DNA from: Bacillota bacterium
GTDB taxonomy: Bacteria; Bacillota_I; Bacilli_A; RFN20; CAG-826
Reading direction: 5' to 3'
DNA length: 51,115 nucleotides
Assembly (NCBI GenBank): GCA_030831415.1
Contig: JAURLC010000061.1
Coordinates: 1 to 51,115 of the forward strand
The position numbers and the translations under genes were made by a program. Below the pieces are notes generated by a model. The model was not told where the DNA came from. It did no database searches and worked only from the letters and a program-made list of their open reading frames with translations. Below, piece by piece: positions 9,517 to 17,878 of the stretch (position 1 is its first letter; the number at the start of each line of letters is the position of its first letter).

Positions 9517-11151
9517 TTAACCGGGTTCACGACCTCCTTTCAAAAAAACATGTATCGATTGATAACGTAAGGCGCGAATTGCTTCTGCCTCCTTACCTTT
9601 TATCATGGAGTTGGGTAGCGAGACGACGTGATGGTCATGTTTCAATTCATAATGATTTACAACAACCGATGCATCGTAGGTTGGTAACGTGCCTTCATAA
9701 TGTAGTACGACTTCGACAGAGCCAAATAAGGTTGTTGAAACTCGTCCATTTTTGAAATACGATGCCGGTATTTTGGGTTGAATCGAAAACTGCAGTTCAT
9801 CGTCGACCATCGAAAATAACGATGAACCAAAAAACATTAACTTCCATAACGATAACACTTCCGCTGTTGATCCAGATAATCGTGCAAAAAATCCTTGCCC
9901 GTGTTTACTTGGATCTGGATTATTCGATGTGGCGATAAAAGAAGAATTTTCTAGAGGGGAACGTCCATAGACTTCTGGATCCATAAAGCATGTCATCCCT
10001 TTAGCGATATCTCGGTAAAATTCATCGTATAATTCAGATTTAAATAAACCGAGGAAAAATTTATAGCTCATATGGAGGAAGTCCGATTCGCGTTCTAACC
10101 ACCCAGGTGTAAAGGCGCGAATGCGTCCTAGTTCCATCGACATATTTTCTAATGATTCACTTGTCTTGTATAAACCAAGCGGTGCATCAAAAATACCCGA
10201 TGACCGAATCGCTTGAACGAGTTGACGGCCATAAGTAACGTCCTTATTTAGTGAAGATAAATAACGCGTAGGACCTTCAAGGAAATGCGGTAATGCCATC
10301 CGTTTAAATTCCGTCACTTTAACTGTGGGTTGTCCATGATCCACGGTGTGTGTTAACGGTTCATAAGCGGTTGCTTCGTACATAAAGTATGTAGGAATAA
10401 TGTCCTCTGAAGTTTTAATCCTTTCAACAGCTTTCGTTAATTGTTGTTGAAGATGACGGAGAACTTCCTCAATCACAGATTTAGAAACGGTTGTGGTTTG
10501 AAGTGAATGTGTTAGCTTATCACGGTACACTTCAAGTGCACTCATGCGTTGGTTCCATGCGTCCATACCGTTTAAGTCTTTAATGTGTGTAAGAGCGTTC
10601 ATTAAATCAAGTAAGGGTAATAACGTAGGGACTTGATCAGGTAATGGGATCGTTGTTAATAAGGAAACGAGTCGTGTTAATTCAAACAATTCACTTACTC
10701 CCGAACCGAATAAACCTGGCAAACCATTCATGGCGTCATTCCAACCAGGTCGTTCACCCTCGTACATTAGCCCCATTGCATCAGGGTCAAGATGAGCAAA
10801 CTTGTTTACGACCAATGTAAGCAGTTTAGTGAAAAGAGGATGTTCGATGCGTTGTTGTTTTTCATCTTTTAGCCATCCTCTTACTGGAGCGTGGTGGTCA
10901 TGAAAAGCAGCATAATGTTGTCGAACTTTTCCATTTTTTAGAACGTATTTATCCGCTCGAGGACGAACACGTGCTGGAGAAACAAAATAAGGAAGTTTGG
11001 TTTCAAACATGACGTGGTGAAGCTTATCGGGATAAACATCCAAGTACGCTTGAATTTGATCATAATGATACGTAAAGTGATCTTCCCAGTAACCTTCGCC
11101 GTAGGTTGCTTTAAATTCATAGGTTGAATCTTTCAATACGGCTTGTACCAT
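9517..11151 (-). CDS. GH94-like glycoside phosphorylase, C-terminal part (catalytic)
   Basis: This 544-residue ORF holds most of the (alpha/alpha)6-barrel half of a GH94 (cellobiose phosphorylase-like) enzyme. Near the start is 'YGEGYWEDHFTYHYD' (residues 17-31). At 137-139 'GWND' matches the WND motif whose Asp is the general acid of GH94 enzymes. There is no signal peptide, so it acts in the cytosol, cleaving a beta-glucoside with phosphate. It is in the same frame as the preceding ORF: stop TGA, six sense codons (G-D-D-P-I-A), then this ATG. GAGGGG overlaps the stop, 14 bases before the ATG, which is far for a ribosome-binding site. It is therefore either a re-initiated subunit, a read-through product or a broken gene. 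The enzyme's substrate is not known. Confidence 0.8.
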   Translation of the reverse strand: MVQAVLKDSTYEFKATYGEGYWEDHFTYHYDQIQAYLDVYPDKLHHVMFETKLPYFVSPARVRPRADKYVLKNGKVRQHYAAFHDHHAPVRGWLKDEKQQRIEHPLFTKLLTLVVNKFAHLDPDAMGLMYEGERPGWNDAMNGLPGLFGSGVSELFELTRLVSLLTTIPLPDQVPTLLPLLDLMNALTHIKDLNGMDAWNQRMSALEVYRDKLTHSLQTTTVSKSVIEEVLRHLQQQLTKAVERIKTSEDIIPTYFMYEATAYEPLTHTVDHGQPTVKVTEFKRMALPHFLEGPTRYLSSLNKDVTYGRQLVQAIRSSGIFDAPLGLYKTSESLENMSMELGRIRAFTPGWLERESDFLHMSYKFFLGLFKSELYDEFYRDIAKGMTCFMDPEVYGRSPLENSSFIATSNNPDPSKHGQGFFARLSGSTAEVLSLWKLMFFGSSLFSMVDDELQFSIQPKIPASYFKNGRVSTTLFGSVEVVLHYEGTLPTYDASVVVNHYELKHDHHVVSLPNSMIKGKEAEAIRALRYQSIHVFLKGGREPG

Positions 11152-11169
11152 CGCAATTGGGTCATCCCC

Positions 11170-11172
11170 TCA
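11170..11172 (-). other. In-frame TGA codon within the phosphorylase reading frame
   Basis: Reading the minus strand, the codons are GCT GAC CGA TGA GGG GAT GAC CCA ATT GCG ATG. The frame is identical before and after the TGA. No selenocysteine-type stem-loop follows; only a 3-bp GGG/CCC hairpin can form. The next base is G, which is not the strongly leaky UGA-C context. Confidence 0.9.
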
Positions 11173-12558
11173 TCGGTCAGCCAACGTAGCGATTTCACCT
11201 GGCGAGAAATCTTTTGCGAGTAATGAGTGATATTCTTTATGGAAGGAAGATGCTTCTCCTTCAAAAGTAAAGCTTAACCCTTCAATACTAAGCGGATTAT
11301 ATCCGTCAGCTTGAATAAACGACCCAAATTGACGTATGGAAAAGTCTCCCATTTTGGGTTGTATATAAATATCGTTTCTTCGATTTTGAAGCACATCTCG
11401 AAAGGCCCCATTGCCTTGTGAAAAATAAGTTGGTTCTAAAGAAAAGAAATTGTAATCTCGTTCTAAATCCCCGTGCTTACGAGAATACACATGATAAGCA
11501 ACCGGACCGAGTTTGGTGTCAAACATCAAAGGAAAACCACCACGTAAAACGTTATCAAGGAAACATTGTTCAACATAGGCATCAAACATGTCTTGTGACG
11601 TTTCGGTATGCACATTTGCAACCAGATTGGAGATAATTTGTTGATTATGTTTAAATTTATGATCTAAGATCTCAAGATTGACAGTTTTACGGAAAGTTTC
11701 AATAATGGTTTTATCTTTTCCGTATCCGAATACGCCATAAAATGAAAGTTTATCCGTTAGTGTAAACGTTCCGTGAGCAAATGCTGAAGGCACTTGGTTC
11801 ACCGCCGCTTGAGTTGTTGAACGTAATTCCCCAGCATCTTTTTCAATAAAACCATAAGGTGTTCTAAAAGATGTATCGCGACGATAAATCAATTTGTAAT
11901 CATACACATAATGAATATCGGAAAGGCCTTCGTAAAAATAAAAATTTCCATCTTGTATGTCACTGACTTCACTGGAATCGGTGGTTGAGGCACGTAATTT
12001 TAGAAAAATTCCTCGATCAAAGGAATCTACTTGCATCCACGATTGCAATAAGTTACTAACCGCTTTATAACCACCATGATCAATACCCGAGGGAAGCATC
12101 TGATTTAATCCATCAAGAACTTCGATTTTTTTTGGATGTGCATCAAGATTTTTAAAGGTTACTCGTCTTACTAGTGCTGAAACACTCGCTTCAGGTAAAG
12201 TGAAATACGTGATAGTAACTTGGACGCCAGCGTCTTTTAACTCTTCAGAAATAGTAATTTGATGCGCTTCAACATCGAGGATTTGGTGGTCGTTTGATTC
12301 TTTAAAACATTCATAAAACTTTCCATTTACTTTAATAAAGGTGCGGAACCCATTAATTCCTACGTAAGCATAAGATTGGTTTGCAGGATAAAACTCCATG
12401 ATTGCGCCATTTTTATCACGAACTCCAAATGAAGCAATCGCTTGACCGCGATTGACATAAAAGGACCACATTGGAATACCAAGTGTGCCACTAATGCCTG
12501 GAAGAAAACCAGCAAATGTTTTTTGTTTTTGATAAGAAAATGATGTAAATTTTTTCAT
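11170..12558 (-). CDS. GH94-like glycoside phosphorylase, N-terminal part, ends at in-frame TGA
   Basis: This first gene of the operon encodes 462 residues. The N-terminal beta-sandwich (about 1-290, 'GIPMWSFYVNRGQAIASFG') and the first barrel part ('SRKHGDLERDYNFF', 'FSQGNGAFRDVLQNRRND') match GH94-type phosphorylases annotated as cellobiose phosphorylases. It ends at TGA 11172-11170 inside what is a single protein in related bacteria. Both halves together would be 1013 residues. The coding quality does not drop after the stop, so decay, if any, is recent. ATG at 12558 has no Shine-Dalgarno. A laminaribiose phosphorylase of GH94 is known from Acholeplasma laidlawii, but substrate cannot be assigned from this sequence. 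Confidence 0.82.
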   Translation of the reverse strand: MKKFTSFSYQKQKTFAGFLPGISGTLGIPMWSFYVNRGQAIASFGVRDKNGAIMEFYPANQSYAYVGINGFRTFIKVNGKFYECFKESNDHQILDVEAHQITISEELKDAGVQVTITYFTLPEASVSALVRRVTFKNLDAHPKKIEVLDGLNQMLPSGIDHGGYKAVSNLLQSWMQVDSFDRGIFLKLRASTTDSSEVSDIQDGNFYFYEGLSDIHYVYDYKLIYRRDTSFRTPYGFIEKDAGELRSTTQAAVNQVPSAFAHGTFTLTDKLSFYGVFGYGKDKTIIETFRKTVNLEILDHKFKHNQQIISNLVANVHTETSQDMFDAYVEQCFLDNVLRGGFPLMFDTKLGPVAYHVYSRKHGDLERDYNFFSLEPTYFSQGNGAFRDVLQNRRNDIYIQPKMGDFSIRQFGSFIQADGYNPLSIEGLSFTFEGEASSFHKEYHSLLAKDFSPGEIATLADR

Positions 12559-12602
12559 AATGGTTTTGTTAAAATACCGAATTTAGGAAATCGGTTTCTT
12601 AT

Positions 12603-12631
12603 ATCATAATATAGTTTGTAATCGCTTACAA
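12603..12631 (-). promoter_or_regulatory. Operon promoter overlapping a cre/LacI-type operator
   Basis: The palindrome TTGTAAGCGATTACAA (12616-12631, minus strand) fits the catabolite-responsive element consensus WTGNAARCGNWWWCAW. Its first six bases also serve as a -35 (TTGTAA, 12631-12626), 17 bases before a -10 TATGAT (12608-12603). CcpA or another LacI-family repressor bound here would block RNA polymerase. No regulator gene is in the window, so which protein binds is inference. The predicted leader to the phosphorylase ATG is about 38 bases and lacks a ribosome-binding site. Confidence 0.75.
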
Positions 12632-12679
12632 TACGTAGGTGACAAAAGATTGTAAAAACTTTTATTTGTGTTGTTTTAA

Positions 12680-12708
12680 TTGTGAATCTAGCACGAATTT
12701 GATAGAGT
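12680..12708 (+). promoter_or_regulatory. Promoter of tRNA-Ala
   Basis: TTGTGA (12680-12685) and TAGAGT (12703-12708) are separated by 17 bases, and the tRNA begins 12 bases after the -10. The spacing suits a short 5' leader removed by RNase P. Confidence 0.55.
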
Positions 12709-12720
12709 TATGTATGGTTT

Positions 12721-12796
12721 GGGGCTGTAGCTCATTTGGTAGAGCGCATCGTTCGCAACGATGAGGTAGCGAGTTCGATCCTCGTCAGCTCCACCA
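12721..12796 (+). tRNA. tRNA-Ala, anticodon CGC
   Basis: This is a complete 76-base cloverleaf with encoded CCA. The acceptor stem is GGGGCTG/CAGCTCC and includes the G3:U70 pair that identifies alanine tRNAs. The D-stem is GCTC/GAGC. The anticodon stem CATCG/CGATG encloses loop TTCGCAA, so the anticodon is CGC and reads GCG. The T-arm is GCGAG-TTCGATC-CTCGT. Low-GC bacteria with small tRNA sets often use only the UGC isoacceptor, so a CGC copy suggests a fuller tRNA set. It stands alone between the sugar operon and the protease gene. Confidence 0.96.
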
Positions 12797-12804
12797 ATCA
12801 TAAA

Positions 12805-12838
12805 AAAACTTCCTAAAAATTAGGAAGTTTTCTTTTTT
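12805..12838. terminator. Bidirectional terminator between tRNA-Ala and the M6 protease gene
   Basis: The stem AAAACTTCCTAA / TTAGGAAGTTTT (12805-12831) has a three-base loop. It is followed by a T-run on the plus strand and preceded by an A-run, which is a T-run on the minus strand. It can end both the tRNA transcript and the converging protease transcript. Confidence 0.88.
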
Positions 12839-12856
12839 TAATACAGACGAATCAAA

Positions 12857-14977
12857 CTAGAACGAGAATCGTGTGAAGGTAATGGTTGCCCCTTCGCTGG
12901 TAATGTTATCGATGCGAATTTCAAAACCGATTTCCGAACCGTCATTGAATTGACCAAAGATTGGGAAACTTGAGAAATGCTTGAGTGGCGTAAACGTACC
13001 ACCTTCGACAAATAACGTATCATTGCTTGCATCGAATCCATCACGGAACGTATTCACACCATCACTTTCAAGTAAGTGGATGAGTTTCATGTATTGAGCT
13101 TCAGGCGTTCCTCGCGTTCCATCTAATCGGTGACGACTCACAGAGTTTGAGTTGGTAATCATATAGTATTCATACGCCGTTCCTGCTTCAAAGTCCTCTT
13201 CTTCAACTCTTACAACTTCATCTGAAAATCCGACAAAATCACTCGTTACTGAACTATATGCTCCAATACGTGAATCAACGTGATAGATTTTAATTCCAGG
13301 AACTGTAAACCCTTGTAATCCATTACCAGGGTAAGGGGTTAACGAATGTTTTTCATTGAGTCCTGTGGGTGTGTAAAATTCTAAAATTAAATACTCATCA
13401 TAAGGGGAATCATTGAAGCCGTTATTAATAATAATGGCATCGCCTGAAGACTCAAAGGGTTCAATGGTTAATGTCGTTTCTTGTTTAGTGTTATCAATGA
13501 CATAAGGTTCAATCCATTCAAGCAAGAATTTGGAATAAGCATTATGGTCAAGAACATTATTATCCATCATATCTAATGCGCCAGCTGGACCCCAATCGCC
13601 ATTCAAACCATCGTATGTATAGTAGTCTTGTAAACCAAGAATGTGACCCATTTCATGGATAAAGGTGTGAGGATCAACTGTTCCTGTGCCATATCCTTCA
13701 TACATGAAGTCATGACTTGCAAAGAAGAACGTGAAAGGAATGGGATAGTCTGCTTCATCTTCGCTTTCAAAATCCAACATATTATAGTTCCAGTAGCAAT
13801 AAGCCCAGAATGTATCTTCAACATCATCCGGATAATTACCATTAGGGTAGGATGGAGCATTATAAATCATAATAAGTGCATCAATCCAACCATCATCATT
13901 TTGATCAAATTCTTCTAGAGGAAGCGGAAAGTCTTCTTGATTTACTTCTCGTTGTTCGCGATACCAGGCCGTGATATCTTCGGTTAATCCCCAGGTTGGA
14001 TTATAGTAGGATTGTAAAGAAGGATCGATCATTGGACGTGTTTCACGTGCCCAATCAACAGCGGTTTTTCCAACTTGGAATTCAGGGGTGACAACACCAC
14101 CGATGTTCAATCGACCATAGCTTGATTTTTCATAATAGGAGGCAACCGATTCATATTCCATTTCTTCAGATTCACCAAAGAAACTTTGTTCCAATTTGTC
14201 TCGACGGGCATCACATTGATCTTGAGCACCGCAGTTAAAGTCTAAGAAGTTGACGGGAACGATTAACATATTAACATTTCCAACGTGTGGCATTGCACCT
14301 CCGTCGAGTGCAGAACCCGTCATCCATTTAAAATCATCGCGGGTAATAGAAGGTGATTCCAATTTATAGAAACCATCCCCTGTGTCCGGTAAAACTTCGC
14401 CACCGCCTGTACTAATCGTTTCAGGGAATTCAAAGGTGGAAGAAATCGTTAATACAATTGATTTAATCATCAAGGTATACAAGCCATTTTTGAATCGGAA
14501 ATGGTTGGCATTTAAACCAGAAAAGTCATATTCATACACTAAGGCAGCCGTTTGGGTAAAAGGGACTTTATATTCTTCAAGTTCTGGTCCCACAATATCT
14601 TGAGCAGCAAACATTTCAAAGTTCTTTTGTGTTTTGTTTTTTGCCAAGGTAACAGTGACTTTTTCAATGTTTTCAATCGCGTCAACATTGTACATATAGA
14701 AGGATGCCGAGTTTCCATTGATGGCTTCGGTAATACTCCCATCGGCTTCATCACTTGCGCCAAAGTAACGGAATTGTAAATTATTAAAAAATGCTCGGGT
14801 TGGAACGTAGGGATCATAGGTTAACAAAGGCCACGTATCACGAGAAATTTCGAGTTGTTTTTCAGTAGGCACTTCTGAAGATACTTGTGAGGAGCCATCT
14901 TCACTTGTTGTCCCAGTTGTACACGCGGTTAAAACGGATACGCCGAGTAATGCTAAAAAGATCAATGATTTGTTCAT
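12857..14977 (-). CDS. M6-type metalloprotease domain lipoprotein
   Basis: This is a secreted, lipid-anchored zinc protease of the immune inhibitor A-like M6 family, 706 residues. The signal ends in LTAC (Cys19), followed by an acidic Ser-rich linker. Residues about 40-190 form a poorly recognised beta-rich region. The catalytic domain has HEMGH at 441-445, and Asp451 fits the third ligand position of HExxHxxGxxD. An EF-hand-like loop 'DQNDDGWIDALI' at about 358-369 suggests calcium binding. A Cys pair (FNCGAQDQCD, about 248-255) may form a disulfide. ATG at 14977 is preferred: the frame extends to a GTG at 14989, but GGAGGA lies between the two. It likely digests external or host proteins, or processes surface proteins. 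Confidence 0.9.
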   Translation of the reverse strand: MNKSLIFLALLGVSVLTACTTGTTSEDGSSQVSSEVPTEKQLEISRDTWPLLTYDPYVPTRAFFNNLQFRYFGASDEADGSITEAINGNSASFYMYNVDAIENIEKVTVTLAKNKTQKNFEMFAAQDIVGPELEEYKVPFTQTAALVYEYDFSGLNANHFRFKNGLYTLMIKSIVLTISSTFEFPETISTGGGEVLPDTGDGFYKLESPSITRDDFKWMTGSALDGGAMPHVGNVNMLIVPVNFLDFNCGAQDQCDARRDKLEQSFFGESEEMEYESVASYYEKSSYGRLNIGGVVTPEFQVGKTAVDWARETRPMIDPSLQSYYNPTWGLTEDITAWYREQREVNQEDFPLPLEEFDQNDDGWIDALIMIYNAPSYPNGNYPDDVEDTFWAYCYWNYNMLDFESEDEADYPIPFTFFFASHDFMYEGYGTGTVDPHTFIHEMGHILGLQDYYTYDGLNGDWGPAGALDMMDNNVLDHNAYSKFLLEWIEPYVIDNTKQETTLTIEPFESSGDAIIINNGFNDSPYDEYLILEFYTPTGLNEKHSLTPYPGNGLQGFTVPGIKIYHVDSRIGAYSSVTSDFVGFSDEVVRVEEEDFEAGTAYEYYMITNSNSVSRHRLDGTRGTPEAQYMKLIHLLESDGVNTFRDGFDASNDTLFVEGGTFTPLKHFSSFPIFGQFNDGSEIGFEIRIDNITSEGATITFTRFSF

Positions 14978-15000
14978 ATCGTCCTCCACTAATTTTCATA

Positions 15001-15029
15001 ATTTTACTATAAGAAAATACATTTTAAAA
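15001..15029 (-). promoter_or_regulatory. Promoter of the M6 protease gene
   Basis: TTTTAA (15029-15024) and TAAAAT (15006-15001) on the minus strand are 17 bases apart. The predicted leader of about 17 bases holds the GGAGGA ribosome-binding site. The divergent gcvT promoter must lie in the same 99-base gap but is not clear. Confidence 0.5.
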
Positions 15030-15076
15030 CCATAAAGATTTATTTTGTATATCATAGTTACATTAGGATTTATCAT

Positions 15077-16171
15077 ATGCCAAAAATACCCCTTCATGAT
15101 TTACATTTAAAATACGGTGCCAAAATGGTTTTTTATGGTGGTTTTACCGTACCCCAAGAATTTATTGGGTTAGTAAAAGAACACCAAGTTGTTCGAGAAC
15201 ATGCCGGTTTATTCGATGTTTCTCATATGGGACGAGTCATAATTCGTGGAAAAGATGCCTATCCATTTGTTGAAAAGCTCATCACCAACCACGTGCCATC
15301 CTACCTTGAACGAAAAGCGGTCTATGGACTTTTACTCAATGAGCAAGGGTATCCACTCGATGATTTGATTGCTTATCCTTTAACAAAAAACTCTATTCTA
15401 TTAGTCATTAACGCTATTAATGCAGTGATTGATCTTGAGTGGATGAAACGCATCCAACAACAAGAATCCTTTCAGGTAGATATTGAAGTCGTCACATTAT
15501 CCATGGGTCAATTTGCCTTACAAGGTCCCCTTTCTGAAGTTGCATTACAATCGGTTATCACCAAAAAAGTAGAATTGTCCGAATTAAGGTTTATGAAATT
15601 TGTGGAGACTAAACATCAAGGTCATTGGCTCATGATTTCACGTTCAGGATATACCGGTAGTGATGGTTTTGAAATCTATGCAGATGTTGACACGCTACGT
15701 AATCTTTGGAATGCGTTAGTACTCTTTCCAGAGGTAAAACCTTGTGGTCTTGGGGCTCGAGATACGTTACGTTTTGAAGCGGCACTGCCCTTATACTCCC
15801 ACGAATTATCGGATTCGATTTCTCCCCTTGAAACGGGTGTAACCTTTGCGATTAAATGGGATAAGGATTTTATTGGAAAAACTATTCTAGAATCCAAGAA
15901 AAACGAACCCTTAAAACGCAAACTAGTTGGCATCGAACTTCTTGATCGAGGGGTTGTCCGTGCAGAATATCCTGTTTTAAAAGATGACAAAATTATTGGC
16001 CACATTACAACAGGGTATTTGCTACCTGGACATCCAAAAGGTTTGGCGATGGCATTGTTGGATGCACCTCATTTTGAGATGGGGACAACCGTCACCGTTA
16101 TGATGAGAATGACCCCCTTGAAAGCAGTGGTTCGTGATATGATATTTATGACCAAACAGTACAAACGATAA
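15077..16171 (+). CDS. gcvT: Glycine cleavage system T protein (aminomethyltransferase)
   Basis: GcvT moves the methylene group from the aminomethyl-lipoyl arm of GcvH to tetrahydrofolate, releasing ammonia and giving 5,10-methylene-THF. The 364-residue length is normal. Family motifs are present: 'GLFDVSHMGRVIIRG' near residue 50, 'SRSGYTGSDGFEIY' near 190, 'GLGARDTLRFEAALPLY' near 225 and 'IGHITTGYLLPG' near 315. ATG at 15077 follows TAGGA by eight bases. It opens the gcvT-gcvH-gcvPA-gcvPB operon. The upstream gap of 99 bases is too short for a tandem glycine riboswitch. The dihydrolipoyl dehydrogenase (L protein) is not in the window. Confidence 0.96.
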   Translation: MPKIPLHDLHLKYGAKMVFYGGFTVPQEFIGLVKEHQVVREHAGLFDVSHMGRVIIRGKDAYPFVEKLITNHVPSYLERKAVYGLLLNEQGYPLDDLIAYPLTKNSILLVINAINAVIDLEWMKRIQQQESFQVDIEVVTLSMGQFALQGPLSEVALQSVITKKVELSELRFMKFVETKHQGHWLMISRSGYTGSDGFEIYADVDTLRNLWNALVLFPEVKPCGLGARDTLRFEAALPLYSHELSDSISPLETGVTFAIKWDKDFIGKTILESKKNEPLKRKLVGIELLDRGVVRAEYPVLKDDKIIGHITTGYLLPGHPKGLAMALLDAPHFEMGTTVTVMMRMTPLKAVVRDMIFMTKQYKR

Positions 16172-16183
16172 GGAGTATGACAT

Positions 16184-16549
16184 ATGTCTGATAAACGCTA
16201 TTCCCCATCTCATGAATGGGCCATCATCGATCAAGGTATTGCCACGATTGGTATTACAGAATTCGCTCAATCAAGCTTAGGTACGATTGTCTTTGTGGAT
16301 TTACCTAACCCTGGCAAATCATTTAACGAAAACGACATTTTCGGTGTCGTTGAATCCGTGAAATCCGCTTCGGATTTGTACATTCCATTGTCTGGTGAAG
16401 TCGTTGAAATTAACGAAACTCTTGTATCGAACCCAGAACTTATTAATGAAAATGCTGAAGAAAATTGGTTAATTAAAATCAAAGTCACAAATAATGAAGA
16501 ATTTGCTAAACTATTGAGCAAGGAAGACTATGACGCACTAGCGAAATAG
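16184..16549 (+). CDS. gcvH: Glycine cleavage system H protein
   Basis: This is the lipoyl carrier of the glycine cleavage complex, 121 residues. Lys60 in 'ESVKSASD' is the lipoylation site. The fold signature 'GITEFAQSSLGTIVFVDLP' and the end motif 'NEEFAKLLSKEDYDAL' are standard. AAGGAG stands eight bases before the ATG, and the gene follows gcvT by 12 bases. Confidence 0.97.
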   Translation: MSDKRYSPSHEWAIIDQGIATIGITEFAQSSLGTIVFVDLPNPGKSFNENDIFGVVESVKSASDLYIPLSGEVVEINETLVSNPELINENAEENWLIKIKVTNNEEFAKLLSKEDYDALAK

Positions 16550-16558
16550 TAAAAAATT

Positions 16559-17878
16559 ATGTTCAAGTACTTGCCCCTCACCGAGCAAAATCGTCATGAC
16601 ATGTTAAAAGTCATCAATGCCAAAAGCGTCGATGACTTATTATTAGATGTGCCTTCTTCTTTACGTCTGCAAAAGCCTTATCAACTTCTTTCACGACTCT
16701 CTGAACATCAACTTCGCAAATATTTAAAATCACATCAAGGACAAATTCTTGATTCATTTCGCGGTTTTGGTGCCTACGAACACGAACGACCTGCCATTGT
16801 GGATACGCTTAGTTCACGTCAAGAATTTTTAACCTCTTACACGCCCTATCAGCCCGAAGTAGCCCAAGGTACACTACAGTACATTTTTGAATGGCAATCG
16901 ATGATCTGTGAATTAACTGGCATGGATGTTTCTAACGCTTCTGTTTATGATGGTCCAACCGCGTTAGCTGAAGCCATGATGATGGCCGTTGCGATTACTT
17001 CTATTCGTCGAGTCATTGTTGCCTCACGTTTACTCCCTAATGTTGAAAAAGTCTTAAAAACGTACGCACATTATCGTAATATTCAACTGCAAATTCTCGA
17101 TGCAAAGCAAGGTCTTGTGAGTGAAACCTTATTACAATCTGCGATGGAAGATCCTTTTGCAGCAGTTATTTTTAGTTACCCTAATCGATTTGGATTAATT
17201 GAATATTTTGATCGATATAACGAAACAATTCATCAAAAAAAAGCACTCATTATCTCTTACAATGATCCCTTTGCGCTTTCACGATTAAAAACACCTGCAT
17301 CATTAGGTGCAGACATTGTGTGCGGTGAAGCTCAATCGTTAGGCTTGCCGTTATCGTTTGGTGGTCCCTACTTAGGTTATCTCACTACAAAAAATGAATA
17401 TGTTCGAAAAATGCCTGGTCGAATTTGTGGTTACACAAAGGATAGTAAGGGTGAACGTGGATTTGTCTTAACTTTGCAAGCTCGTGAACAACATATTCGG
17501 CGAGAAAAAGCAAATTCTAATATTTGCTCAAATCAATCCTTACTTGCTTTGCAAGCGACGATTTATTGTGCATCAATGGGCAAACAAGGACTTGTTCAAG
17601 CGTTTGATCAAGCCACAAATGCCACCCACTATCTTGCGGAATCACTCATAAAAACAGGATTATTTACTCTAGCATTTCAAGCTCCGTATGCTTATGAGGT
17701 AACGCTTAGATGTTCAACGAACCCCTACAAGTTAGAAGAATCCTTAATCCACAAAGGTTATCTCTTTGGTCAAATTCTAGACGAACAACACGTTATTTTC
17801 TATGCTTCCGAAAGCAAGACAAAAGCAGACATTGATGCCTTTGTTTCAGCAATACTGAAGGTTCATTATGGCGTATAA
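16559..17878 (+). CDS. gcvPA: Glycine dehydrogenase (decarboxylating) subunit 1
   Basis: This is the N-terminal subunit of the two-subunit P protein, 439 residues, of the Bacillus and archaeal type in which GcvP is split. Motifs include 'RGFGAYEHERPAIVDTL', 'TPYQPEVAQGTLQYIFEWQSM', 'NASVYDGPTALAEAMMMA' and 'LGLPLSFGGPYLGY'. It is paired with the PLP-binding subunit downstream. No clear Shine-Dalgarno precedes ATG 16559, only an A-rich spacer after the gcvH stop, so coupling is likely. Its end overlaps the gcvPB start by 11 bases. Confidence 0.96.
   Translation: MFKYLPLTEQNRHDMLKVINAKSVDDLLLDVPSSLRLQKPYQLLSRLSEHQLRKYLKSHQGQILDSFRGFGAYEHERPAIVDTLSSRQEFLTSYTPYQPEVAQGTLQYIFEWQSMICELTGMDVSNASVYDGPTALAEAMMMAVAITSIRRVIVASRLLPNVEKVLKTYAHYRNIQLQILDAKQGLVSETLLQSAMEDPFAAVIFSYPNRFGLIEYFDRYNETIHQKKALIISYNDPFALSRLKTPASLGADIVCGEAQSLGLPLSFGGPYLGYLTTKNEYVRKMPGRICGYTKDSKGERGFVLTLQAREQHIRREKANSNICSNQSLLALQATIYCASMGKQGLVQAFDQATNATHYLAESLIKTGLFTLAFQAPYAYEVTLRCSTNPYKLEESLIHKGYLFGQILDEQHVIFYASESKTKADIDAFVSAILKVHYGV

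Noticed and set aside
11170..11172. UGA read as tryptophan (Mycoplasma code)
   Set aside because: TGA ends dnaX, tmk, holB and secA, an RF2 gene is present, and long genes use TGG with no internal TGA.
11152..11172. Selenocysteine site with SECIS
   Set aside because: Only a 3-bp GGG/CCC hairpin can form after the TGA, and GH94 enzymes are not known selenoproteins.
14978..15076. Glycine riboswitch before gcvT
   Set aside because: The gap is 99 bases and is shared with the protease promoter and ribosome-binding site; no paired aptamer stems seen.
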